DNA from: Candidatus Bipolaricaulota bacterium
Lineage (GTDB): Bacteria > Bipolaricaulota > Bipolaricaulia > RBG-16-55-9 > DRXL01
Length of the DNA: 64,000 nt
Direction of reading: 5' to 3'
NCBI GenBank assembly: GCA_025060395.1
Contig: JANXCC010000001.1
Location: forward strand, 186,276 to 250,275
The notes below the pieces were generated by a model. It made no database searches, had not been told where the DNA came from, and saw only the letters and a program-made list of their open reading frames with translations. Below are positions 50,801 through 58,205 of the stretch, one piece after another. Every line of letters begins with the position of its first letter. Position 1 is the stretch's first letter. The position numbers were made by a program, and so were the translations under genes.

Positions 50801-51427
50801 ATGGCGCGCAAAAAGCACAAGCACGCGCACAAAGAGCATCCAGCTTTAGAGAAGAAGCTCGATGCACTCGTGACGTCTGCCGTGACGCGCGTGCAAGATT
50901 TCTGGCAGCGCAATAAGCTCATCATCCGCGCGTGGACGGTCTTCGCTCTTGTGATTGGAGCTTTCACGACGCTCTTGTTCTTCTTAAATCTCTACACGGG
51001 CTTTGAAGCCTGGCTCAATTGCATCACGGCTCTCATGCTCGCTGGGGCACTCTGGCTTTTGGGCGCTAATGGCCAAGCCGTGGGCACCGTCGTCACGTCG
51101 AAGATCTTCTCGGCCGAGATCATCACCGAGTGCACCGCGATCTTCCCCTTGATGATCTTCTTGGCGGCTGTCATTGCGTATCCATCGGGCTGGCGCAAGA
51201 AGCTCTGGGGGATTGTGCTGGGCGCGCCGGCGATTCTCCTTCGTCAATATCATTCGGCTGGTGACGCTGTTTTATATTGGCTATTGGTTCCCCAGCGTCT
51301 TCGAGACGGCGCACTTGTTAGTGTGGCAGTCGCTTATTATCTTCTTCGGTGGAGCTGGTTGTGCATCGTGGGCAGGTACGTCATGCGTGAGCTGGGGTGT
51401 ATCTCTACTCTGGGCTGCGGCCATTAA
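50801..51427 (+). CDS. xrtH: Exosortase-H-like transpeptidase, reading frame disturbed
   Basis: Multi-TM cysteine protease/transpeptidase expected to cleave IPTL-CTERM proteins. The main frame gives a basic N-terminus, TM helices and the catalytic-type Cys in IITECTAIFPLMIFLAAVIA (Cys111), then WRKKLWGIVLGAPAILL to about 51241. The expected continuation VNIIRLVTLFYIGYWFPSVF and ETAHLLVWQSLIIFFG, carrying the Arg and His of the triad, is in the +1 frame (51240-51350); the original frame then resumes sense-like WSWLCIVGRYVMREL to the stop. Two compensating indels, natural or from sequencing, explain this. GGAGG lies 7 nt before ATG. Confidence 0.7.
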   Translation: MARKKHKHAHKEHPALEKKLDALVTSAVTRVQDFWQRNKLIIRAWTVFALVIGAFTTLLFFLNLYTGFEAWLNCITALMLAGALWLLGANGQAVGTVVTSKIFSAEIITECTAIFPLMIFLAAVIAYPSGWRKKLWGIVLGAPAILLRQYHSAGDAVLYWLLVPQRLRDGALVSVAVAYYLLRWSWLCIVGRYVMRELGCISTLGCGH

Positions 51428-51506
51428 CCGTTGCCGTCTATTATCTGATGCCGCGGCTGCTAGTGGGTTTTATAGTTACCAAGCAAGCAAAGTGAGGTAC
51501 TCCTTC

Positions 51507-52052
51507 ATGAGACTGAGCGCGCGGAGGCTCGTAGTATTCGGTGCACAGTTCCTCATCTTCTTCGTGGCTTTTCTGCTTTTCTACCCTGTATTATTGCCTA
51601 TATATAATGGCCTGGCGCTCAGCTTGGCCAACGTAGTCCTCGCTCACTATTCGCCGCCACTGTATGTCCAAACTACTGCTGATCATAGCTGGATGATCTA
51701 TCGTTTGCCCGAGAAACGCCCACTATTCACCTTGGAGGGGAGTTATCTCAGCTTGATCTATCTCAACCTTGCCCTGCTGCCGGCATTGATACTGGCTACT
51801 CCCCTACCATCTCAGCAACGCTTGAAACTACTAGGCTGGGGAATGGCTGCACTGCTAGGGGTACATGCGCTCTCCGCCATCGCGCTCACTCGCGCTGAGA
51901 TTTGTGTTCATTATGATCCAGGCAACATGGGGTGTAACGTAGTAGAAGGCATATTCGGTACAGGGGGCCAGCTCTTCGCTGTGGCCTTATGGGCCGTGCT
52001 GACGTGGCGCGTGTGGCTTCCCATGAAGGCCCTCAAGAGAGGAATACCATGA
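51507..52052 (+). CDS. Exosortase-locus membrane protein A
   Basis: 181 aa. An N-terminal TM (VVFGAQFLIFFVAFLLFYPV) with PIYNGLALSLANVVL, a periplasmic beta segment, then three further hydrophobic helices and a C-terminal TWRVWLP motif. GTGAGG lies about 9 nt before ATG 51507. It shows the same plan as the next three genes: N-terminal TM, aromatic/Asn turn, about 40-residue extracytoplasmic part, two or three TMs, and a W-R-x-W-L-P end in the first two. It ends in an ATGA overlap with gene B. Possibly an exosortase-H-associated membrane protein; function unknown. Confidence 0.72.
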   Translation: MRLSARRLVVFGAQFLIFFVAFLLFYPVLLPIYNGLALSLANVVLAHYSPPLYVQTTADHSWMIYRLPEKRPLFTLEGSYLSLIYLNLALLPALILATPLPSQQRLKLLGWGMAALLGVHALSAIALTRAEICVHYDPGNMGCNVVEGIFGTGGQLFAVALWAVLTWRVWLPMKALKRGIP

Positions 52053-52585
52053 CTGCTAGCCGCATCTTGCTGCTAATAATAGGGGTTCTCATCTTAATAG
52101 GGTGGAACGTGGCAGTATGGCCTTACGTAGTGAATAGCTATGCCCAGCTTCTCGTATCTATTCTTCAGCCCCTAGTTAGCGATGAGACACAACTTCAGGT
52201 CACAACACACGAGGTTATCGTTTATGATCACAAGGGCACACCAATAGTACAAAAAAGCCTCGATAGCATGAACGAGTTCGGCTTACTCCTTGCTCTATTC
52301 CTCGCCGTTCCCCTCATGCCGTTTTCTCAACGTATGCAACGTCTGCTATTGGCTTTAGGCATCCAAATTGCTTTGCATATTGTGGAACTGAGCCTTTTGA
52401 TCTGGATCGCCTATGAGTTTTACTTCGGAATTAACAAACAAAGCTTTGCTTATTGGCTTCTTAACCTTCTTATGGCTGGGAATCTCATCTTCCCAATCCT
52501 ACTCTGGGCTCTACTCAGTTGGCGCTTCTGGCTCCCCAAGCTTGCCCCACAGCCCCACCAAAAACCCAAGGAGGCCCGCCCATGA
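52049..52585 (+). CDS. Exosortase-locus membrane protein B
   Basis: 178 aa. N-terminal TM (ILLLIIGVLILIGWNVAVWP) followed by YVVNSYAQLLVSILQPLVSD, an extracytoplasmic part with TTHEVIVYDHKGTP, then TMs (LLLALFLAVPLMPF, QIALHIVELSLLIWIAYEFY, AGNLIFPILLWALLSW) and the C-terminal SWRFWLP. The plan matches protein A. The start overlaps gene A's stop (ATGA) with AGAGAGGAA upstream; its own stop overlaps gene C (ATGA). No known family recognised from sequence alone. Confidence 0.75.
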   Translation: MTASRILLLIIGVLILIGWNVAVWPYVVNSYAQLLVSILQPLVSDETQLQVTTHEVIVYDHKGTPIVQKSLDSMNEFGLLLALFLAVPLMPFSQRMQRLLLALGIQIALHIVELSLLIWIAYEFYFGINKQSFAYWLLNLLMAGNLIFPILLWALLSWRFWLPKLAPQPHQKPKEARP

Positions 52586-53105
52586 GATTTTCTCCACGCG
52601 CACTCCTAGCGTTCCTTGGAAGGTTCTTCACATTGCTTGTGATCTTCTCCCTGATCTGGTACTGGCTCGCGCTCTTCTATGCTGGTCTCCTGGTCAGCAT
52701 CGGCAACGGCACCCTGAACGCTCTGGGGTATCCCCCGATGCTCCAGCTGAAAAACCGCGAGATCATACTGACCATCTTTGCTCAAAAAGTGCAGGTATCA
52801 ACGGGGATCTCTTCCCTCTATGGGGTCCACTCGTGCTCGCGCTCGTATGGGCCGCGCCGGGGCTGTCGCGCGCCAAGCGCTGGCGGCTGAGCACGCTTGG
52901 GCTGATTGGCATAGCCCTCTTGCACTGGCTGAACCTGCTCGGCCAAGCGGGGATGCTGCTCGCTCCTTATGGGCTGGGAAAGCTTCTTGCTGAGCGGCTC
53001 TTCTTGCTTGGCGCCCTCGCTGATATGCTCGTGCCTACCATAGTTTGCATAAGCTTGGTCCTGCGCGGCCAGCTCATGATCAGACTCCAGGAGGTTCTAT
53101 CATGA
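52582..53105 (+). CDS. Exosortase-locus membrane protein C, with homopolymer frameshift
   Basis: The first half in one frame reads MRFSPRALLAFLGRFFTLLV and WYWLALFYAGLLVSIGNGTL to LTIFAQK; the rest continues in another frame as SAGINGDLFPLWGPLVLALV, RLSTLGLIGIALLHWLNLLG and VPTIVCISLVLRGQL. The break lies at the run of five A at 52784-52788: one extra A restores a 175-aa protein of the same plan as A and B. As written, the first frame stops at 52890. A sequencing error, phase variation or -1 ribosomal slippage are all possible. It overlaps D as ATGA. Confidence 0.65.
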
Positions 53106-53323
53106 CACGCCTCTGGCTCTTCTTCTTGATAGCAAAAGTCTTGGCGCTCGTGCTGATCTTCGCTCTGATCGCTCCGGTGATCTTGCCCTTCTACAGCGGG
53201 CTGCAGATCGGCCTGGTGCGCCCCTTCGTCAGTTCAGATCTTGCGCTACGCCTGCAACCCGATGGCAGCATCGCCGTCTATTATAAAGATGGGGATCTCT
53301 GTCCGGCAGGTTTTAAGAGATAA
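53102..53323 (+). CDS. Exosortase-locus membrane protein D, 3'-truncated
   Basis: 73 aa. N-terminal TM (LALVLIFALIAPVILPFY) followed by SGLQIGLVRPFVSSDLALRL and an extracytoplasmic segment DGSIAVYYKDGD, corresponding to the first 70 residues of proteins A-C. It then ends abruptly (LCPAGFKR) 11 nt inside the opposing rpe gene. The C-terminal TMs have been lost, probably by a deletion that brought rpe next to the array. Start overlaps gene C's stop; GGAGG lies 8 nt upstream. Confidence 0.6.
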   Translation: MTRLWLFFLIAKVLALVLIFALIAPVILPFYSGLQIGLVRPFVSSDLALRLQPDGSIAVYYKDGDLCPAGFKR

Positions 53324-53963
53324 CAAGAGCGCGCAGTTGAGCAAGCGCTGTTCTGGGGTCTTTGTCTCCGAAGATCGCGCTGGCGGTTACTATAATATCT
53401 GCTCCGGCCCGCGCGATCTCTTTGATATTGTGGGCGTTCACGCCCCCGTCGACCTCAACCTCGACACTCAGCCCCTTCTTGTGAATGAGCTCCTTAGCGT
53501 GGCGAATCTTGTCCAGGGTCTCGACGAGAAAACTCTGGCCGGCAAACCCCGGCTCCACACTCATTATGAGCAAAAAATCTATCTGATCTAAGAGCCTCTC
53601 GATGGCGCTTAAGGGCGTCTTGGGGCGCAGTGCAATCCCCGCCCGCGCGCCCGTTGAGCGAACCGTCTCGATCACGCGGATGGGATCGGATACGGCTTCT
53701 ACGTGAAACGAGATGAGATCGCCAGGACGGACTTTGAACTGCGGCGCGTACTGCTGCGGGTCAGTGATCATCAAGTGAATATCGAAGGGGACAGAAACTC
53801 TGTCGCGCAGCGCGTTGACGACCACAGGCCCAAACGTTAAGTTGGGCACGAAGTGCCCGTCCATCACGTCCCAGTGTAAATAGTCTGCAAAAGGGGAGAC
53901 TGCTTGAGCCTCCTCAAGCAGTCTCCCAAAATCCGCAGCCAACAGCGAAGGGGCAAACTTCAT
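53313..53963 (-). CDS. rpe: Ribulose-phosphate 3-epimerase
   Basis: 216-aa TIM-barrel epimerase of the pentose phosphate pathway. FAPSLLAADFGRLLEE, YLHWDVMDGHFVPNLTFG, DIHLMITDPQQY, MSVEPGFAGQSF and VEVDGGVNAHNI motifs, including the metal-binding His and Asp residues, are all present. Its start overlaps the upstream zinc peptidase stop (ATGA). The 3' end overlaps the truncated membrane protein D by 11 nt. Confidence 0.97.
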   Translation of the reverse strand: MKFAPSLLAADFGRLLEEAQAVSPFADYLHWDVMDGHFVPNLTFGPVVVNALRDRVSVPFDIHLMITDPQQYAPQFKVRPGDLISFHVEAVSDPIRVIETVRSTGARAGIALRPKTPLSAIERLLDQIDFLLIMSVEPGFAGQSFLVETLDKIRHAKELIHKKGLSVEVEVDGGVNAHNIKEIARAGADIIVTASAIFGDKDPRTALAQLRALVIS

Positions 53964-54637
53964 CTCTGGGAGCTGCGCGCGATCAGCACCAGTCGGATGA
54001 GCTGTAAGATGGCCATTGCTGCTGCCGCGACATAGGTGAGGGCTGCCGCGTTCAGGACTTTCTGAACGGCCTCCAGCTCCGACTGGGCCACGATTATCCC
54101 GCTCTCGCGCAAGATCTGCACCGCTCGCCGGCTCGCGTCAAACTCCACCGGCAGCGTGATCAGCGTGAAGAAGACCACACCGGTGAAGAACAAGATCCCT
54201 GCAAACATTAAGGGCTCGATTGACGCTATCAGCCCTAGGAAGAAGAGCGGGATGGCCAGCCAGCTGCCGAAGCTGGCCACCGGGACTGCGGCATTGCGCA
54301 GCACCAGCGGGGCATAGCCGTGGGCGTCTTGGAGCGCGTGGCCGGCTTCGTGAGCCGCTACGCCAAGAGCTGCTACCGAACGGCTCTCCGGCGCTGAAAG
54401 CCGCAGCGTCTTCGTACGCGGATCATAGTGATCCGTCAGCTGGCCAGGGACGGCTTCGATCTGGACGTCATACAACCCTGCGCGATCCAGGAGCCGTCGT
54501 GCCGCCTGAGCTGCCGTTAGCCCCGACGCCGACCGCTCCTGTGCATATTGATTATATGTGGACCAAACGCGATACTGCGCATACAGCGAGAACGCAAGGG
54601 CCGGTACAATTAGAACCAAAAAGTATATGTCGAACAT
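53960..54637 (-). CDS. Membrane zinc metallopeptidase (Zn_peptidase_2 family)
   Basis: 225 aa. N-terminal TM (IYFLVLIVPALAFSLYAQY), then a cytoplasmic or lumenal domain with the zinc site AALGVAAHEAGHALQDAHGY, and three C-terminal TM helices. This matches the YugP-like family (PF04298), whose role is unclear. AGAGGTGATC, close to the full anti-Shine-Dalgarno, lies 3-4 nt before ATG. The promoter at 54663-54658 faces the tRNA-Gln/rnc promoter. Confidence 0.9.
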   Translation of the reverse strand: MFDIYFLVLIVPALAFSLYAQYRVWSTYNQYAQERSASGLTAAQAARRLLDRAGLYDVQIEAVPGQLTDHYDPRTKTLRLSAPESRSVAALGVAAHEAGHALQDAHGYAPLVLRNAAVPVASFGSWLAIPLFFLGLIASIEPLMFAGILFFTGVVFFTLITLPVEFDASRRAVQILRESGIIVAQSELEAVQKVLNAAALTYVAAAAMAILQLIRLVLIARSSQR

Positions 54638-54657
54638 CTGATCACCTCTGTAGGGTG

Positions 54658-54720
54658 ATTATAGCAACCTAGGAGGCCGGTGCAAGGGAGCTTGCACGAA
54701 CTTGCCTCGAACGGTATGAT
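54658..54720. promoter_or_regulatory. Back-to-back promoters sharing a palindrome
   Basis: Minus strand: TTGCAC (54685-54680), 16-nt spacer, TATAAT (54663-54658) for the zinc peptidase. Plus strand: TTGCAC (54692-54697), 17-nt spacer, TATGAT (54715-54720) for tRNA-Gln and rnc. The two -35 boxes form the palindrome GTGCAAGGGAGCTTGCAC. Confidence 0.78.
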
Positions 54721-54733
54721 TATAACGCTCTCT

Positions 54734-54807
54734 TGGGGTGTGGTGCAACGGTAGCACGCCGGCCTTTGGAGCCGTAAATGGAGGTTCGAATCCTCCCGCC
54801 CCAGCCA
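54734..54807 (+). tRNA. tRNA-Gln (anticodon TTG)
   Basis: 74 nt with encoded CCA. Acceptor TGGGGTG/CGCCCCA, anticodon loop CTTTGGA giving TTG, T arm GGAGG-TTCGAAT-CCTCC. The final A of CCA (54807) is also the first base of the rnc start codon. Confidence 0.97.
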
Positions 54808-55502
54808 TGACAGAGCTTGAACGCTTGCGAGAGCGCCTAGGGCTGGCTGAGCTCCCCTTGGAGGAGCTAGAGCGTCCCTTCCGGCATAGCTCGTACGTAA
54901 ATGAACAGCGTCCCGGGCTCGAGTCCAATGAGCGGCTCGAATTTCTTGGGGATGCCGTCATTGAGCTCGCTGTCGCAGAGTATCTCGTGAAGAACTATCC
55001 CAAGCGCAGTGAGGGTGAGCTGACGAAGATCAAATCCGTGGTCGTGAGTGGCTCGGTCCTCGCGGAAAAAGCCCGAGAGCTACACCTCGATCAGTGCTTG
55101 CTCTTAGGGCGCGGCGAAGAAGAATCCGGCGGACGCTCCAACTCGAAACTGCTGGGCAACGCCTTCGAAGCTCTCATGGGGTTGATCTTTGCCCACTTCG
55201 GCTATGAGCGTGCGTCCGCCCTAGTGCAGCAGCTTCTGCTGCCGGAGATCCTTCGTGTCGCCGAGGGACGCCATCGCCAGGACTACAAGACGCTCCTGCA
55301 AGAATGGGCGCAAGAGCAGCAGCAGAAGCCCGTCTACACCCTAATGAGTAGTGAGGGTGAGGATCACTGTAAAGAATTTACTGTCCGAGTCGAGGTGAAC
55401 GGCCTATGGGCGTTGGGGAGGGGGCGCAGCAAGAAGGCCGCTGAACAAGATGCGGCCCGCCGCCTCTACGCCCAGATCGTCGAACAGAGCTCGCGCCCGT
55501 AG
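54807..55502 (+). CDS. rnc: Ribonuclease III
   Basis: 231-aa double-stranded-RNA endonuclease. The signature ESNERLEFLGDAVIEL is near residue 40, with the second catalytic region LLGNAFEALMGLIFA near 115, and a C-terminal dsRBD (DYKTLLQEWAQEQQQKPVY to the end, AEQDAARRLYAQ). The ATG shares its A with the CCA end of tRNA-Gln, and the last 10 nt including the stop lie inside tRNA-Arg, so tRNA processing would remove part of the start and the stop of this mRNA. TTG 54825 is the only near alternative start. No Shine-Dalgarno beyond the tRNA T arm. Confidence 0.95.
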   Translation: MTELERLRERLGLAELPLEELERPFRHSSYVNEQRPGLESNERLEFLGDAVIELAVAEYLVKNYPKRSEGELTKIKSVVVSGSVLAEKARELHLDQCLLLGRGEEESGGRSNSKLLGNAFEALMGLIFAHFGYERASALVQQLLLPEILRVAEGRHRQDYKTLLQEWAQEQQQKPVYTLMSSEGEDHCKEFTVRVEVNGLWALGRGRSKKAAEQDAARRLYAQIVEQSSRP

Positions 55503-55569
55503 CTCAGTTGGACAGAGCAGCGGTTTCCTAAACCGCAGGTCGTGCGTTCAAATCGCACCGGGCGCACCA
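55493..55569 (+). tRNA. tRNA-Arg (anticodon CCT)
   Basis: 77 nt with encoded CCA. Acceptor GCGCCCG/CGGGCGC, anticodon arm GCGGT-TTCCTAA-ACCGC giving CCT, T arm with TTCAAAT. Its first 10 nt overlap the 3' end of rnc. No own promoter was seen, so it is probably made from the tRNA-Gln/rnc transcript. Confidence 0.97.
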
Positions 55570-55595
55570 GACTACATCTAAACACTTTTAAACCG

Positions 55596-57014
55596 ATGGC
55601 AAGCTCTTGGCACATGCTCGATCTGGGTCGGCTGCGCTTGCATGGCGTGGCCGTCCTTGCTAGCCTAGTCTTGCTAGGCGGGTTGCTCTTACCCTGGATT
55701 AACTTTGTACAGCTCGTCTTTAAATATAGAATACTGACGGGTGTATTCTTTGTGTTGGCTTTGCTTGTCCTGGAGCTGTCGGGATACTTTCTCCTCCGCG
55801 CGGTGCGGGAGCGTCCGGTGACTCTGGGGGAAGCGCTCATCCCGCTTTTCTATAGTGCTTCTGGAGTACTCAGCTTTATCTTCGGGTATTTTTTTATTGT
55901 GCCCATCAATCCCGTCGCGACCATCTATTTGATCGGGGCAGCGGGATTGGCTGGGGGCTCGCTCTTCTTCTGGCCTCAAAGCCCACAGATCCGAGCCCTC
56001 CTTACTGGAAGGTCTCTTCGCTATAGCGCTGTGAGCGCGGGGGTACTGACGCTGCTAGCTGGAGCCTGGCTCGTCTCTTCAGGATGGGCCCAACGTCCCA
56101 TCAGCATAAATCCTCCAATCGCTGAGTTTGTCGTCCTGTCACAAACGATACAGGTCGGCGAACCTATCGATTTCGACGCAAGCGCTTCGCGGGCTCGTCA
56201 GGGTAAAGTCGTCAGCTATGAGTGGGACTTTGGCGATGGGACTTGGTACGCCGCCCGCGACGGCACCCACGTCACCCATGTCTATGTCGAGCCCGGTCAG
56301 TACGAAGTGACGCTAAGAGTCACCGACGAGCGCGGGGAAGTGAGCCCAGCGTACAGGCTCTTCATCACAGTGCAGGGCGAATCGGGCTTTGAGACCATGA
56401 CGACGTTTCCTCACGAGATCTCAGGGATGGCCTGGGATGGCTCTCAGCTATGGGTTGTTCATGGGAAAGGGCTCTACTCTTCTCTAGGGTCGACCTGGAA
56501 GTATCATGCCTTTCCTGAAGAGATCGAATGGCCTGGAGGGCTTGAGTGGGACGGGGAGAGCTTCTGGGTGGCCGACAGCACAACGATGGCTCTCTATCGG
56601 CTCTCCCCGGAAGAGTTTAAGATCCTTGGGCGATGGGCGTATCCTGGAACCATTCCCGCCGACTTGGCTTGGGATGGGAGCCTCCTCTGGATTATAGACG
56701 GAATAGATTCGACCCTGTACGCGCTCGATCCAAGCGATGGACGTATCGTCAAAGAGATCAAGCTCGATCCTGAGATCTTCCCTCGGCCCGTTGGGCTCGC
56801 CTGGGACGGCATCGCCCTATGGGTGGCGGATATGCATTCTGGTATCCGACGTATCCACCCAGAGGACGGGCGTGTTTTGGGCACGATGGCTGCCCCTAGG
56901 GAAGGGCAGTATCCGATAGCGTTAGCGTGGGATCACGGCCATGGACGTCTCCTCGTAGCTGACCATGAGACGAAGAGGCTCTATCAGCTCAAGGTGAGAG
57001 CCTGGGCCCCTTAA
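55596..57014 (+). CDS. Membrane protein with PKD domain and beta-propeller-like repeats
   Basis: 472 aa. N-terminal half has five or so TM helices (VAVLASLVLLGGLLLPW onward). A PKD domain follows at about residues 185-275, with EPIDFDASASRARQGKVVSY, YEWDFGDGTWY and VTLRVTDERGE. The C-terminal 200 residues have repeats of the form GLAWDG-x-LWVAD (for example DLAWDGSLLWIIDGIDSTLY), like NHL or YncE propellers; about five blades are visible. Likely a surface binding or structural protein. No ribosome-binding site; ATG 55596 or 55614. It begins 26 nt after tRNA-Arg and may be on the same transcript. Confidence 0.76.
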   Translation: MASSWHMLDLGRLRLHGVAVLASLVLLGGLLLPWINFVQLVFKYRILTGVFFVLALLVLELSGYFLLRAVRERPVTLGEALIPLFYSASGVLSFIFGYFFIVPINPVATIYLIGAAGLAGGSLFFWPQSPQIRALLTGRSLRYSAVSAGVLTLLAGAWLVSSGWAQRPISINPPIAEFVVLSQTIQVGEPIDFDASASRARQGKVVSYEWDFGDGTWYAARDGTHVTHVYVEPGQYEVTLRVTDERGEVSPAYRLFITVQGESGFETMTTFPHEISGMAWDGSQLWVVHGKGLYSSLGSTWKYHAFPEEIEWPGGLEWDGESFWVADSTTMALYRLSPEEFKILGRWAYPGTIPADLAWDGSLLWIIDGIDSTLYALDPSDGRIVKEIKLDPEIFPRPVGLAWDGIALWVADMHSGIRRIHPEDGRVLGTMAAPREGQYPIALAWDHGHGRLLVADHETKRLYQLKVRAWAP

Positions 57015-57018
57015 CGCT

Positions 57019-58134
57019 ATGGACGCTCTTGAAGCCAAACGCTATTGGATAGCGCTCACGCTCATCCCCAGCTTAAGCCCAAGAAAATTCCACATTCTGC
57101 TTGAGAACTTTTCGAGCACCCAAGAGATCTGGGAAGCGCCTCTGGCAAAACTTAAAGAGATCCCTGGCTTCGCTGAATCTGCTCAGACGTTCTGCGCCTA
57201 CCGCGAGAAAGTCAACGTAGATAAAGCCCTAGAACAGATCGTACGGCTTGGCTTAACCGTCGTAACGCTCGAGGACGCGCAGTACCCTGAGCCCTTGCGA
57301 ACAATCCCTGATCCCCCGCCGGTGCTCTATCTCCGCGGGAAGTATCTCGAGAAAGACAAACTAGCTATTGCGATTGTGGGCACGCGACGGGCTGACAAAT
57401 ACGGCCGGAGCCTCGCCGCTTCCTTTGCAGAGGAACAGGGACGACTGGGGTTCACTATCGTCAGCGGGATGGCCTTGGGCATAGACACAGCTGCTCACAC
57501 AAGCGCGCTCAAGGCCAATGCCCGCACCATCGCTATCTTGGGTAGCAGCTTCACCAACATCTACCCACAAGATAATCTTGAGTTGCTCGAACAGATCATC
57601 GCATCCGGCTGCGCCATGACGGAGTTTGCCCCAGGAGTCAATCCAGCTCAGTGGACCTTCCCCCAGAGAAACAGAATCATTAGCGGGTTGAGCCGGGGTG
57701 TACTCGTCGTCGAAGCACCAGAAGACAGCGGTGCACTCATCACAGCACGCTGGGCGCTTGAGCAAGGGCGAGAGGTCTTTGTCGTGCCTGGGCCGATTAG
57801 CCCCGAATCCGCCTGGCGGCACCGAGGGAGCCACAAGCTCATCAAAAATGGCGCAAAGCTCGTCGAGAGCGTCACGGATATCTTAGAAGAATTCAAAGAT
57901 CTGAGAGCGCTCTTCACCGTGCGCCGCGAACGCCCTGCCCCAGTGCAGAAGCCAAAGCTCCCCCCGCTTGAAGAGAAGATCTTTTCCGTGCTAGAGTTTG
58001 AGCCAATGCACTTCGACGAGATCGTGAGCAAGACAGGGCTGTCTGTCGGCGAAGTCTCCAAGGGCTTGCTGACGCTGTCACTCCAGGGCCTTGTGCAAGA
58101 ACTTGAGGGCAAGCACTATGTGAAGCTGCCCTAA
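57019..58134 (+). CDS. dprA: DNA-processing protein DprA
   Basis: 371-aa DprA/Smf protein, which loads RecA on incoming single-stranded DNA during transformation. N-terminal HhH-like region (LKEIPGFAESAQTFC), then the Rossmann core with GTRRADKYGR, IVSGMALGIDTAAH and FPQRNRIISGLSRGVLVVEA, and a C-terminal winged helix (VLEFEPMHFDEIVSKTGLSV). It starts 4 nt after the propeller gene without a clear ribosome-binding site. The ndk promoter begins just after its stop. Confidence 0.96.
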   Translation: MDALEAKRYWIALTLIPSLSPRKFHILLENFSSTQEIWEAPLAKLKEIPGFAESAQTFCAYREKVNVDKALEQIVRLGLTVVTLEDAQYPEPLRTIPDPPPVLYLRGKYLEKDKLAIAIVGTRRADKYGRSLAASFAEEQGRLGFTIVSGMALGIDTAAHTSALKANARTIAILGSSFTNIYPQDNLELLEQIIASGCAMTEFAPGVNPAQWTFPQRNRIISGLSRGVLVVEAPEDSGALITARWALEQGREVFVVPGPISPESAWRHRGSHKLIKNGAKLVESVTDILEEFKDLRALFTVRRERPAPVQKPKLPPLEEKIFSVLEFEPMHFDEIVSKTGLSVGEVSKGLLTLSLQGLVQELEGKHYVKLP

Positions 58135-58137
58135 GCG

Positions 58138-58166
58138 TTGATTCGCCGCACTCGTTGCTGTACAAT
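58138..58166 (+). promoter_or_regulatory. Promoter of ndk
   Basis: TTGATT (58138-58143), 17-nt spacer, TACAAT (58161-58166); ATG 58206 follows AAAGGAG. Confidence 0.72.
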
Positions 58167-58205
58167 CAAGCCTAACTCTAGAAATTCCCCTGAAAGGAGC
58201 ACCCG

